A stretch of 12,430 nt of DNA from Actinomycetes bacterium. Its GTDB lineage: Bacteria > Actinomycetota > CADDZG01 > JAHWKV01. The first letter of the stretch is position 1. Each line of letters begins with the position of its first letter. The position numbers and the translations under genes were made by a program. Positions 1 through 7,717 of the stretch are shown here, piece after piece. Location of the stretch: positions 1-12,430 of the forward strand of contig JAJCYF010000149.1 of NCBI GenBank assembly GCA_029263035.1, given 5' to 3'. The notes under the pieces are model-generated. The model saw only the letters and a list, made by a program, of their open reading frames with translations, did not search any database and was not told where the DNA came from.

Positions 1-1020
1 CGGCCCAAGGGGCTGGTCAAGAGCCGCTCCGCGCGCGCCCTGGGTTTGATCGCCTCCATCGTGCTGCTGGGCCTGGTGACCCTGGCCAGCGTCGCCTACG
101 GGTCAAAGCAGATCCCGTTCGGCGTGGTGATTGATGCCTTCTTCAACTACAACCCCGAGCTCAATGACCATCTGATCGTCCGCTCACTGCGGGTTCCCCG
201 CAACATCGTCGGCTTGCTGGTGGGTGCCGCGCTCGGCCTGTCCGGGGCCGTGATGCAGGGGGTTGCCCGCAACCCGCTGGCCGACCCGGGCATCCTGGGT
301 GTGAGTGCCGGCGCCGCGCTGGCGGTGGTGATCGGCATCTACGTATTCGGGGTGGCGACCCTATTGGGTTATGTCTGGTTCGCCTTCGCCGGTGCTCTGG
401 TGGCCAGCGTGGTGGTTTATTGCCTCGGTTCCCTCGGCCGGGAGGGGGCGACGCCGGTCAAGTTGGCACTGGCCGGAGCGGCGATCACCGCCTTCCTGGG
501 GTCGATAACCACCGCCATCCTGCTGGTCGACATCGCTACGCTGGATCAGTACCGGTTCTGGGCGGTGGGGTCGCTGGCCGGCCGGACCCCTCAGGTCGCG
601 GCCCAGGTTGCTCCGTTCATCCTGGTCGGCAGTGTGATGGCCCTGGCCTCCGGCCGGGTGCTGAACGCCCTGTCGCTGGGCGACGACGTCGCCCGGTCAT
701 TGGGCCAGAAGGTGGGTCTGTCTCGGGCCTTCTCCGCTGCGGCCGTCGTGCTGCTGACCGGAGCAGCGACCGCAGCCGCCGGGCCCATCGGGTTCGTCGG
801 CCTGACCGTGCCCCACGTCGCCCGGGCAATCACCGGGCCCGACTACAAATGGATCCTTCCCTACTCGGCGGTGCTCGCCCCGGTTCTGTTGCTGGGCTCG
901 GACATCATCGGCCGGGTGATCGCCCGGCCCGGCGAGGTGCAGGTGGGCATCATCACAGCTCTCGTGGGTTCCCCGTTCTTCGTGATGCTCGTCCGGCGCC
1001 GCAAGCTGGCCGAGCTGTAG
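1..1020 (+). CDS. FecCD-family siderophore ABC transporter permease (5' end outside window)
   Basis: Inner-membrane permease half of a ferric-siderophore importer (FecCD/BtuC family; vitamin B12 or heme cannot be excluded from sequence). The frame is open from base 1, so the true start lies upstream. A TTG at 46 is the first in-window start option, but using it would drop a basic stretch (RPKGLVKSRSARA) typical of the N-terminus of these permeases. Family hallmarks, counted from the TTG: RVPRNIVGLLVGAALGLSG at about residues 48-66, followed by a QGVARNPLADPGILGVSAGA stretch, and near the C-terminus GPIGFVGLTVPHVAR and a final GEVQVGIITALVGSPFF block. Many hydrophobic segments fit the usual 9-10 transmembrane helices. 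The stop TAG shares its G with the GTG start of the next permease, indicating translational coupling. I infer a heterodimer with that neighbour. Confidence 0.93.
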   Translation, partial: RPKGLVKSRSARALGLIASIVLLGLVTLASVAYGSKQIPFGVVIDAFFNYNPELNDHLIVRSLRVPRNIVGLLVGAALGLSGAVMQGVARNPLADPGILGVSAGAALAVVIGIYVFGVATLLGYVWFAFAGALVASVVVYCLGSLGREGATPVKLALAGAAITAFLGSITTAILLVDIATLDQYRFWAVGSLAGRTPQVAAQVAPFILVGSVMALASGRVLNALSLGDDVARSLGQKVGLSRAFSAAAVVLLTGAATAAAGPIGFVGLTVPHVARAITGPDYKWILPYSAVLAPVLLLGSDIIGRVIARPGEVQVGIITALVGSPFFVMLVRRRKLAEL

Positions 1021-2099
1021 TGCGCACGACCCCGGTGCTGGACACCGCCCCCTCGACGACCGCCGGCCGGGCCGATGCGCTGGCCATCGTCTCGAAGGCC
1101 CGGGACGCCGGACGAGCCCGCGGGGCGGCGGTCGGCCTGGTCCTGGCGGCAGGCATCGCCCTCAGCTTTGCGATCTCGGTCAGCGTTGGCGACTTTCCGA
1201 TCCCCCTGGCCGAGGTGGTGCCCGCCATCTTCGGCTTCGGCAGCCCGGACGCTCACTTCATCGTTCAGACCCTGCGGCTTCCCCGGGCCCTCACCGGACT
1301 GTTGGTTGGAGCCGCCTTCGGACTTTCCGGCTCAATCTTTCAAAGCCTGGCTCGCAACCCCCTGGCGTCCCCCGACATCATCGGGATCACTGCCGGAGCC
1401 AGCGCCGCAGCGGTCTTCATCATCGTCGTACTCGGCGGCGGGGGATTGCTCATCTCGATCGGATCGTTCGCCGGTGCGCTGGTGACTGCGGTGGCCATCT
1501 ACTTTTTGGCCTACCGGCGCGGGATCACCGCCTACCGCCTGGTGCTGGTGGGCATCGGCGTCGCCGCGGTCCTTTCCAGCCTCACCTCCTATCTGTTGAC
1601 CCGGGCCCAGATCTGGGACGCCCAGCGGGCGACCGTGTGGCTGACCGGAAGCCTGAACGGGCGGGGCTGGGAGCACGTTCGTCCGGTGGGCCTGGCTCTG
1701 CTGCTGCTGGCCCCCCTGGTGGCCGTCCTGGCCCGTCCGCTCAAGACGCTCCAGCTGGGCGACGATGCCGCGAAAGGCCTGGGGGTTGGCGTGGAGAGCT
1801 ACCGGCGCTGGTTGATCCTGGCGGCGGTTGCCCTGGCCGCCGTGGCCACCGCGTCGGCCGGGCCGGTGGCGTTCGTGGCCTTCGTCGCCCCGCCCATCGC
1901 CCGCCGGCTGACCCGCACCAGCCTCACCCTTCTGCCGGCGGCCCTGGTCGGGGGCCTCCTCCTACTGGTCTCCGACCTGGTCGCCCGGCGGGTATTCGCC
2001 CCCACCGAGCTGCCGGTGGGCATCATCACCGGCATCGTCGGCGCCCCCTACCTGCTGTGGCTGCTTGCCCGGGCAAACCGGGTTGGGAGGGGCGGATGA
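1020..2099 (+). CDS. FecCD-family siderophore ABC transporter permease, second subunit
   Basis: Second membrane subunit of the importer, 359 residues, usual length for FecCD permeases. The GTG start at 1020 overlaps the preceding TAG by one base. No good Shine-Dalgarno is visible, consistent with coupling; no better in-frame start lies nearby. After a hydrophilic N-terminus of about 40 residues the first membrane helix begins (GAAVGLVLAAGIALSF). Conserved blocks follow: TLRLPRALTGLLVGAAFGLS, SLARNPLASPDIIGITAGAS, a QLGDDAAKGLGV motif in the cytoplasmic loop that usually contacts the ATPase, AGPVAFVAFVAPPIARRL, and a C-terminal ELPVGIITGIVGAPYLLWLL. It resembles the upstream permease throughout, as expected for the FepD/FepG type of heterodimer. 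The stop TGA overlaps the ATG of the ATPase gene in an ATGA junction. Confidence 0.95.
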   Translation: MRTTPVLDTAPSTTAGRADALAIVSKARDAGRARGAAVGLVLAAGIALSFAISVSVGDFPIPLAEVVPAIFGFGSPDAHFIVQTLRLPRALTGLLVGAAFGLSGSIFQSLARNPLASPDIIGITAGASAAAVFIIVVLGGGGLLISIGSFAGALVTAVAIYFLAYRRGITAYRLVLVGIGVAAVLSSLTSYLLTRAQIWDAQRATVWLTGSLNGRGWEHVRPVGLALLLLAPLVAVLARPLKTLQLGDDAAKGLGVGVESYRRWLILAAVALAAVATASAGPVAFVAFVAPPIARRLTRTSLTLLPAALVGGLLLLVSDLVARRVFAPTELPVGIITGIVGAPYLLWLLARANRVGRGG

Positions 2100-2956
2100 G
2101 CGAGGTGACCCGCGCCGCCACCCACAGCCTGGAGGCTCAGGGCCTCACCCTGGCCTACGACAAGGTCGAGGTGGCCAAGGACCTTTCCCTGTCCATCCCG
2201 CCGGGACGGATCACCTGCATCGTGGGCGCCAACGCCTGCGGTAAGTCGACGTTGCTCAGGGCCCTATCCCGCCTGTTGAAGCCTTCCAAGGGGTCGGTTC
2301 TGCTGGACGGCCAGAGCATTCACCGGCTGCCGACCAAAACGGTGGCGATGCACCTGGGGATCCTTCCCCAGTCGCCGATTGCGCCCGAGGGAATCACCGT
2401 GGCCGACCTGGTGGCCCGGGGGCGCTACCCGCACCAGAAGTGGTTCCGGCAGTGGACGAAGTCCGACGAGCAGATCATCACCGACGCCATGGTCGCCACT
2501 CAGACGCTGGAGCTGGCAACCCGGCCGGTCGATGAGCTTTCCGGCGGGCAGCGCCAGCGGGTCTGGATCGCAATGGCGCTGGCCCAGGGGACCGACCTCA
2601 TGCTGCTGGACGAACCTACGACCTTCCTGGACCTCGCCCATCAGGTGGAGGTCCTGGACCTGCTGGTGGAGTTGAACCAGGACGAGGGCCGGACGATAGT
2701 CATGGTCCTGCACGACCTGAACCATGCCTGCCGGTACAGCCATCACCTGGTCGCCATGCGGGAGGGCCGCCTGGTCGCCGAGGGAACGCCGGAGGAGGTC
2801 GTGACCGAAGCCCTGGTCAAGGACGTGTTCGACCTTAGGAGCATGGTCATGCCCGACCCGGTGTCGGGCACGCCGATGGTGGTGCCCATCGGCCGGCACT
2901 TCAACGTGAATGAGGAAGACGGGCTGACCACCGCCGGCGAAGGAATTTCGACCTAG
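2096..2956 (+). CDS. FepC-type ATP-binding protein of siderophore ABC transporter
   Basis: Cytoplasmic ATPase that powers the two permeases; 286 residues. All ABC motifs are present and intact: Walker A GANACGKST at 44-52, Q-loop Gln92 in ILPQ, signature LSGGQRQR at 148-155, Walker B LMLLDEPT at 168-175, and the switch His206 in VLHDLN. The GANACGKST variant of Walker A is common in FepC-like ATPases of actinobacteria. I chose ATG 2096 because it makes an ATGA overlap with the permease stop and gives a normal N-terminus; the frame is open further upstream, but that part lies inside the permease gene. A C-terminal tail of about 30 residues after the VVPIGRHF segment is poorly conserved looking. 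The stop TAG shares its last base with the GTG of the FhuF-like gene. Confidence 0.96.
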   Translation: MSEVTRAATHSLEAQGLTLAYDKVEVAKDLSLSIPPGRITCIVGANACGKSTLLRALSRLLKPSKGSVLLDGQSIHRLPTKTVAMHLGILPQSPIAPEGITVADLVARGRYPHQKWFRQWTKSDEQIITDAMVATQTLELATRPVDELSGGQRQRVWIAMALAQGTDLMLLDEPTTFLDLAHQVEVLDLLVELNQDEGRTIVMVLHDLNHACRYSHHLVAMREGRLVAEGTPEEVVTEALVKDVFDLRSMVMPDPVSGTPMVVPIGRHFNVNEEDGLTTAGEGIST

Positions 2957-3813
2957 TGCGACCCCTGGAGCACACCCTGAAGGCGCTGAGCGAGAACGAC
3001 GAGTTGAGCCTTTCGGCGGCCGGCGATACGTGGCCGCCCGCCGGGGACGGCTGGTTCCTCTACTGCGAGGTTCTCCAGTCTCCGGGCGTGGTCGCGGGAT
3101 GGGTCGATGACCTGATGGCGGGTGAGGCCCGGGGACGCCGGGACGTGGCCGGATCGTATCTGTCGTCATGGATTGCCGGCATGGTTGCCGGGATTCCCGC
3201 AGGAGCACTTATCTCAACAGGACGGGCCTGGGCGCTGCCGCCCGAGGATATAGCCCTCCACCGGCACACCGGCGGCTGGTTCGACGGCATGGCGTTGCGA
3301 TCGCCCGCCGTGTGGGTGCTCCCCGACGATCCCGATGCCGGCCATCCCGACGCGGTGGTCGTCGCGACCCAGGATGAGCTGCGAGCACGACTGGCGGCGG
3401 AGGTCGTGAAGGTGGTGGAGCCGGTCTTCGCCAGAGTCCGGGAAGCTACCCGATACCCGTCCCGGAGCATGTGGGGCTCCCTTGCCGACGGGATCGCATC
3501 CATGGCTTTGTGGCGCGACCGCCGGGCGGGAAACCCGGACCCCGCGGTCTGGGAGCGGGCAGGAGAGTTTCTCGACAGCCTTGAGGACCGGGCACGGTTG
3601 CTGAAGGACCGACCCTCGCTCGGCGAGGCCACCTGGGCGGGAGGCTGCGACCGGTTTGCGGTCAAGTCCACCTGCTGTCTGTACTTCAAGATTTTCGACG
3701 GAAAGCCGGACCCCGAGGGTGACGGCTACTGCACCTCCTGCCCGTTCAGGTCGGAGCAAAGCCGCAACCAGAAATGGAGCACCTGGCTCCAGGAGCAGGC
3801 CGCCGCTATCTGA
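2956..3813 (+). CDS. FhuF-like ferric-siderophore reductase
   Basis: Probable cytoplasmic [2Fe-2S] protein that reduces siderophore-bound Fe(III) and so releases iron after import, 285 residues. The call rests on the C-terminal cysteine cluster: Cys240-Cys241, then Cys259 and Cys262 (CxxC), in the context STCCLYF and YCTSCPF, which matches the FhuF C-terminal domain. In E. coli FhuF the spacing is CC-X10-C-X2-C; here 17 residues separate the pair from the CxxC, with an acidic/Gly/Pro insertion (DGKPDPEGDG). The N-terminal two thirds are soluble, alpha/beta-like and variable, as usual for the family. GTG 2956 overlaps the ATPase stop by one base; an AGGA at 2941-2944 is a rather distant ribosome-binding site. 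Position between ATPase and binding protein fits the proposed role. Activity is inferred, the cluster ligands are seen. Confidence 0.85.
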   Translation: MRPLEHTLKALSENDELSLSAAGDTWPPAGDGWFLYCEVLQSPGVVAGWVDDLMAGEARGRRDVAGSYLSSWIAGMVAGIPAGALISTGRAWALPPEDIALHRHTGGWFDGMALRSPAVWVLPDDPDAGHPDAVVVATQDELRARLAAEVVKVVEPVFARVREATRYPSRSMWGSLADGIASMALWRDRRAGNPDPAVWERAGEFLDSLEDRARLLKDRPSLGEATWAGGCDRFAVKSTCCLYFKIFDGKPDPEGDGYCTSCPFRSEQSRNQKWSTWLQEQAAAI

Positions 3814-3851
3814 CTGCTTGTCCGTTTTTAGCCCACCGTCCAGGAGGAAAG

Positions 3852-4853
3852 ATGATCGCCCCCACCTCACGTCTCGCTACGCTGCGCACCAAGCTGCTCG
3901 CGCCCGCCGCCCTGCTGCTGGTAGTTCTGGGTGCCTGCAGCACCCCGGCGTCGAATGAGGAAGCCGGCACTGAGGCCTTCCGGGTCGTCGAGACCGCCAA
4001 GGGTGACATCGAGATCCCCGGGCGGCCCGAACGTATCGTCACCCTCGGGTTCGAAGCCAGTGTGCTGCTCGACCTGGGCCTGGTTCCGGTAGGGATGGCG
4101 GCAGACGCCTACGACCCGACGGGTGTGCCCGTCTACAACCGGGAGCCGGTTGAGGGGGAGGATGTGGAGCTGATCGACACCTCCACCGCCGAGCTGCCCT
4201 ACGAGCAGATCGCCGGGCTGCGGCCCGACCTGATCCTGGCGGGCACCTACTACGACATCGACAAGGCGTACGACCGGCTGAGCGAGATTGCCCCTGTCGT
4301 GACCTTCGTCAAGGGATCCTACGTGGACACCTGGCAGGAACAGGCCACGTTGATCGGTGAGGCCACCGGAAAAGAGGCGGAGGCGGAGAGGGCCATCGCC
4401 CGGGTGAGCGATCGGATTGCCGGGGTGGCTGCCGATCACCCGGATTGGAAGACCAAGAGCTTTAGCATGTCGTTCAACTACGACACCGGCAAGATCACCA
4501 CGATCGTGGACCCGATGGACTTCGCCATCCAGCTGGTGAGCCAGCTGGGACCCACCCTGTCGCCGAAGGTGACCGCGCTGGCCGGGGATGACCCCAGGAC
4601 CCAGCCCGATGTCAGCTACGAGGCAGTGGAGGTGCTGGACGCCGACCTGGTGCTCATGGCCCACGCCTCCGGCAGCCTGCAGGATTCGCTCACCTCGAAC
4701 CCGGTGTTCGCCAACCTGCCGGCGGTCGAGGACGGCCGGGTGGTCACCGTGGACCTGGTGTCCATCAATGCGCTGCGGACGCCGATGCTTAGGGGCATCG
4801 ACCACTCCCTCGACATGCTCGTACCGGAGTTGGAACGGGCTCTGGGGGGATAG
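3852..4853 (+). CDS. Siderophore-binding lipoprotein, Sec type (receptor 1)
   Basis: Extracellular solute-binding protein of the FepB/FhuD class (periplasmic binding protein 2 family), 333 residues, lipid-anchored to the outer face of the membrane. The Sec lipoprotein signal has a basic N-terminus, hydrophobic core (LLAPAALLLVVLG) and lipobox L26-G27-A28-C29. Family features are IPGRPERIV at 55-63, GLVPVGMAAD, and GLRPDLILAG at about 122-131. ATG 3852 was chosen because AGGAGG at 3842-3847 sits four bases upstream; the frame is open to an earlier ATG at 3774, inside the FhuF-like gene, but that would put a long hydrophilic stretch before the signal. It lies 38 bases behind the FhuF-like gene and most likely is the cognate receptor of the permease/ATPase operon. 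The substrate is inferred to be a ferric siderophore. Confidence 0.93.
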   Translation: MIAPTSRLATLRTKLLAPAALLLVVLGACSTPASNEEAGTEAFRVVETAKGDIEIPGRPERIVTLGFEASVLLDLGLVPVGMAADAYDPTGVPVYNREPVEGEDVELIDTSTAELPYEQIAGLRPDLILAGTYYDIDKAYDRLSEIAPVVTFVKGSYVDTWQEQATLIGEATGKEAEAERAIARVSDRIAGVAADHPDWKTKSFSMSFNYDTGKITTIVDPMDFAIQLVSQLGPTLSPKVTALAGDDPRTQPDVSYEAVEVLDADLVLMAHASGSLQDSLTSNPVFANLPAVEDGRVVTVDLVSINALRTPMLRGIDHSLDMLVPELERALGG

Positions 4854-4885
4854 CATCATGACATCAGAATCTATGATGCTAGGAT
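4851..4885 (+). promoter_or_regulatory. Inverted repeat and promoter/operator of vapBC module 1
   Basis: A perfect 9-base inverted repeat, TAGCATCAT at 4851-4859 and ATGATGCTA at 4873-4881, separated by 13 bases, lies just before the antitoxin gene, so equivalent bases are about two helical turns apart, as expected for a dimeric ribbon-helix-helix repressor. It starts within the stop codon of the upstream binding-protein gene. ATGACA at 4858-4863 and TAGGAT at 4880-4885 (16-base spacer) could be -35 and -10 elements of a leaderless promoter. The same stretch also holds AGGA at 4881-4884, seven bases before the ATG, a possible ribosome-binding site, so the two readings compete. Confidence 0.5.
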
Positions 4886-4891
4886 GTATCT

Positions 4892-5143
4892 ATGAGAACT
4901 ACGGTGACCCTGGACAGCGATACCGAGGCGATACTCCGCCGCAGGATGCATGAGCGCGGCGTCTCCTTCAAGGTGGCACTCAACGACGCAATTCGCGCCG
5001 GAGCGGCCGGCGGGGACCCGGAACCGTTCCGAACCAGGACTGCTTCCATGGGGCTGTCACGGATAAATCTGGATCGTGCCCTGCAGGTAGCCGCCGACCT
5101 CGAGGATGACGAGCTGCTTCGCCGGATGCGTTCCGGATCATGA
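4892..5143 (+). CDS. vapB: VapB-type antitoxin, ribbon-helix-helix-like
   Basis: Antitoxin of a type II toxin-antitoxin pair, 83 residues: it should bind and block the adjacent PIN ribonuclease and repress its own operon. The first 40 residues (MRTTVTLDSDTEAILRRRM then GVSFKVALNDAIRAG) have the beta strand, helix, turn, helix pattern of ribbon-helix-helix DNA-binding antitoxins that accompany VapC toxins in actinobacteria. The rest (about residues 45-83) is charged and probably forms the toxin-wrapping tail, ending in acidic then basic stretches (DLEDDELLRRMRS). ATG 4892 lies immediately behind the inverted repeat at 4851-4881. The stop overlaps the toxin ATG by four bases (ATGA at 5140-5143), the typical coupling of vapBC. 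Confidence 0.85.
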   Translation: MRTTVTLDSDTEAILRRRMHERGVSFKVALNDAIRAGAAGGDPEPFRTRTASMGLSRINLDRALQVAADLEDDELLRRMRSGS

Positions 5144-5568
5144 ACCTTGTAGATGCGAACGTCCTTCTGTACGCAGTCAACTCCGATGCTCAACACCATG
5201 AGCAGGCACGATCGTGGCTGGACCGCTCCCTTTCGGGACAGGCGACCGTGGCGTTCTCCTGGGTGGCGCTACTGGGTTTCGTCCGCCTGGCTACCAAAGA
5301 TGGCCTGTTTCCCGCTCCGCTGACTGCAGACGCCGCCTTCGACCGGGTTGATGCCTGGTTGTCTGCCCGCCCGGCGGTGGTCATCCATCCCACGCCGGAA
5401 CATGGCCGCGTTCTCCGGCGGTTGCTGGGCGGCGTAGGCGTGGGCAGTAACCTGGTGAATGACGCACACCTGGCCGCTCTTGCGATCGAACACCGCGGCA
5501 CTGTGATCTCCTATGACAACGACTTCTCGCGATTTCCCGGAGTCATCTGGAAGTCCCCTTCGGATTAG
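5140..5568 (+). CDS. vapC: VapC-type PIN-domain ribonuclease toxin
   Basis: Putative Mg2+-dependent endoribonuclease toxin, 142 residues, a complete PIN domain. Visible acidic residues: Asp5 in the N-terminal LVDANVLLYAV motif, Asp108 in LVNDAHLAALAIEHRG, and Asp126/Asp128 in SYDNDFSRFPGV. The WVALLGFVRLAT block at 41-52 is characteristic of one actinobacterial VapC subgroup; it has no glutamate at the second acidic position where many other VapCs carry one, so the metal site may be built differently, which I believe is usual for this subgroup. Target RNA cannot be told from sequence. Translation is coupled to the antitoxin by ATGA. Its 3' end faces the minus-strand binding-protein operon. 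Confidence 0.9.
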   Translation: MNLVDANVLLYAVNSDAQHHEQARSWLDRSLSGQATVAFSWVALLGFVRLATKDGLFPAPLTADAAFDRVDAWLSARPAVVIHPTPEHGRVLRRLLGGVGVGSNLVNDAHLAALAIEHRGTVISYDNDFSRFPGVIWKSPSD

Positions 5569-5672
5569 AGCTCAAGGCTCCAGCGACGCGGAGGCCGAGG
5601 GCATCGGCCGGCTCGGAACAACGCGCCGAAGTTTTGTCACCCCTATTAGATGGGATCACTCGGGCAATTGCT
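5569..5672. other. Convergent intergenic gap
   Basis: 104 bases between the 3' ends of vapC (plus) and a binding-protein gene (minus). It contains a weak GC-rich inverted repeat, CCGAG and CTCGG around 5593-5618, with no adjacent T-run in either direction, and a short T-rich patch (AGTTTTGT). No convincing terminator, promoter or gene is visible. Confidence 0.5.
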
Positions 5673-6704
5673 CTAACTGAATGTTCCGGAGATAGCCACC
5701 TGACGGCCGCCGAAGATCTCCTCCAGGTCCTCCAGCGACACGAACAGGGCCTCCGCCACCTCCAGGGCCCACACGTCTCGGGAGACCGTGAACACCTGCT
5801 CCGCCCGCCCGGCGGTGGTGTTGGCCAGGAAGGTCGATACCCTCGGATCCAGCGTGCTGTCCTCCGGGATCCCCACGAAGATCACGTCGGCATCGAAATC
5901 GGCCAGCCGCTCCAGGCTGACGGCGGTGTACTCCTCATCCAGCGCCTGGGTGCTGGCTGAGACCTTCATCCCCAGGTCGGTCGCGGCCATCAGGCCGGGA
6001 GCGTAGGGGCTTTTGATGGCGTAGTTGTCCTCGGCTCCGGTTCCGTAGCTCTCCAGGTAGGAGAACACCGCCCCCTCCAGGCTCGTGCCGAGCCGCGCCT
6101 TTACCGCCTCCAGGCGGGTGCGGTAGTCGGCAAGGCGGTCGTCCAGCTCATCTTCGACCCCCACCACCGCTGCCAGGTCCCGCTGCCGCTGAAAGGCGGG
6201 GCGGTCTCCGGGAACCAGGTCGATCACCACGGTTGGGGCGATCGCCGAGAGCTGGTCGTAGATGGGGTCGACCTCGTAGGGAAGGCCGATGATCAGATCC
6301 GGCTTCACACCGGCGATGGCCTCCAGGTTGGGTTCGCTGTAGGTGCCGATGTCGGAAAGTCGTTCAAAGACCCCGGGCACCTCGCCGAACTGGCGAATCG
6401 CCACTGCGGGGTCGGAGTTGTCCCGGACGGCCACGCCGACCATACGTTCGAAGCCGAGGCTTGCCACCGCGTAGGCGACCAGCTGGTCGTGCATGGCGAC
6501 GACCCGTTGCGGGTTCACCGGGATCTTTACCGGTCCGTGCGAGCTGTCCACGGTCCGGGAGCCGGAAGAGTTCTTTGCGGGGCCGGCCGGGCTGCCGCAG
6601 GCGGTCAACGCACCTGCTGCCAGCAGGCCGGTGAGAAACTCCCGCCGGGTGAGGGCGTCGAGTATGTCTTGGGTGGGGCGGCGATCCAGCAGTGAGGTGG
6701 TCAT
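5673..6704 (-). CDS. Siderophore-binding lipoprotein, Tat type (receptor 2)
   Basis: Solute-binding protein of the FepB/FhuD class, 343 residues. The signal is a twin-arginine lipoprotein signal: TRREFLTG with Arg20-Arg21, a short hydrophobic stretch, and lipobox L33-T34-A35-C36, so the protein should be exported folded and then lipid-anchored. Family motifs: IPVNPQRVV at 61-69, a GTYSEPNLEAIAGVKPDLII segment around 120-140, and DVIFVGIPED near the C-terminus. It is the second gene of a minus-strand pair; its ATG (6704-6702) overlaps the upstream stop in an ATGA junction, with only a weak GGAA before it, implying coupled translation. No permease follows it, so it would have to use a transporter encoded elsewhere, the one at 1-2956 being the nearest. 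The ligand is not deducible. Confidence 0.92.
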   Translation of the reverse strand: MTTSLLDRRPTQDILDALTRREFLTGLLAAGALTACGSPAGPAKNSSGSRTVDSSHGPVKIPVNPQRVVAMHDQLVAYAVASLGFERMVGVAVRDNSDPAVAIRQFGEVPGVFERLSDIGTYSEPNLEAIAGVKPDLIIGLPYEVDPIYDQLSAIAPTVVIDLVPGDRPAFQRQRDLAAVVGVEDELDDRLADYRTRLEAVKARLGTSLEGAVFSYLESYGTGAEDNYAIKSPYAPGLMAATDLGMKVSASTQALDEEYTAVSLERLADFDADVIFVGIPEDSTLDPRVSTFLANTTAGRAEQVFTVSRDVWALEVAEALFVSLEDLEEIFGGRQVAISGTFS

Positions 6705-7717
6705 GCTGTTCCAAGCGGCAGAAGGAACTCCTCGATCTCATCCATGATCGTCAGCGCTTTGGGAAGGTCCGCTCCGTTCCAGGGAGGCAGGAAGACCACC
6801 CGATTTTCTTTGACCGGGGTCAGCGCCTGCCAGACCGGGTGATCCCGGATGACCGGCTGGGTGACCGACTGGCCGCCCCGGAAGTCGTCGTCGTCGGCGT
6901 AGACGACGAGCGCGTACGCCTCGTTGAGGATCTCGAGGTTCTCAGAGCTGATCTCGACCTGGAACTTCAGCGGGTCCCGCTGTCCTTCCGGCTGAGGAAT
7001 GCCGATCGCCCGGAACACGACGCTCTCCAGGGTCCCGATCCGGATCGCGTAGGTGTTGGCGTCGAGCACCCTGATCACGCTAACCGGCTTGTCCGTGAAG
7101 CCGGCATCGGTCACCTTGCGACGCATCTCGGCAACCCGGTCATCGAAATCGGCGGTTACCGTCCTGGCCTTGTCCTCGAGGTTCAGCGCCCGCCCGAGCT
7201 CCAGGACGTTGTTCTTGATCTGCTCCTCGTAGATGAAGTCGTACTCGTAGCAGAAGGTGGGCATGGCCTGACTCCACTTTTCGCAGGCCTGCTGGTTCCG
7301 GGGATTGTCTTTGGTGCCGCCCAGAGCGATCAGCAGGTCGGGGTCGAGGGTCAGCGCCTTCTCCAGGTTCAAGTCGCCCTCGGCCCGCAGATCCACGTAG
7401 TCGTCCGGCAGCAGGTGCTGGGTGTGGCGGATCAGCGAATCGGCGTAGATGAAGCCCCCCACCGGCTTGACCCCGAGCGCCAGCATGTTGTTCAGGGTGA
7501 CGTCCTCGCCGGCGATCAGCCTCCGCGGACGGTTTGGGACCGTGACGCTGCCGAAAAGGTCCTGAACCCGCCGGGTGGTCTGATCGGGGGTCTCGACCGG
7601 GTTCTGCCCGCAAGCCGCCAGGAGGGCCGCCGCAAGGGTGCCGGATATGAACTCTCTTCGGTTGATCGCTTCGACCGTCGAAGCGTCGGTGTCCACCAGG
7701 CAGTTCGAGGGACTCAT
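6701..7717 (-). CDS. Siderophore-type binding lipoprotein, Tat type (receptor 3)
   Basis: Solute-binding protein of the same superfamily, 338 residues, first gene of the minus-strand pair. The N-terminus carries INRREFISG with Arg20-Arg21 and lipobox L33-A34-A35-C36, the same spacing as receptor 2. Family features are VTVPNRPRRLIA at about 57-68, LALGVKPVGGF, and LTLDPDLLIALGG. It contains several non-signal cysteines and an acidic run (YADDDDF) in the C-terminal lobe. The ATG at 7717-7715 is supported by AAAGGA seven bases upstream on the minus strand. It is clearly divergent from receptors 1 and 2, suggesting a different ligand. It heads away from the divergent control region at 7718-7821. 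Confidence 0.9.
   Translation of the reverse strand: MSPSNCLVDTDASTVEAINRREFISGTLAAALLAACGQNPVETPDQTTRRVQDLFGSVTVPNRPRRLIAGEDVTLNNMLALGVKPVGGFIYADSLIRHTQHLLPDDYVDLRAEGDLNLEKALTLDPDLLIALGGTKDNPRNQQACEKWSQAMPTFCYEYDFIYEEQIKNNVLELGRALNLEDKARTVTADFDDRVAEMRRKVTDAGFTDKPVSVIRVLDANTYAIRIGTLESVVFRAIGIPQPEGQRDPLKFQVEISSENLEILNEAYALVVYADDDDFRGGQSVTQPVIRDHPVWQALTPVKENRVVFLPPWNGADLPKALTIMDEIEEFLLPLGTA

Noticed and set aside
420..1019. Upstream extension of the second permease frame through the first permease gene
   Set aside because: The extension is Pro/Arg/Gly rich, lacks permease character and lies wholly within a well-supported gene; the GTG at 1020 gives a normal permease N-terminus.
2264..3208. Long minus-strand frame across the ATPase and FhuF-like genes
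   Set aside because: Antisense shadow of GC-rich coding DNA; His/Gln/Arg/Pro-rich composition without motifs, while the plus strand encodes intact ABC and FhuF signatures.
3867..4859. Long minus-strand frame opposite receptor 1
   Set aside because: Mirror frame of a clear lipoprotein gene; no ribosome-binding site or recognisable domain.
5593..5618. Inverted repeat in the convergent gap as a terminator
   Set aside because: Stem of about five pairs and no T-run on either strand; too weak to call.
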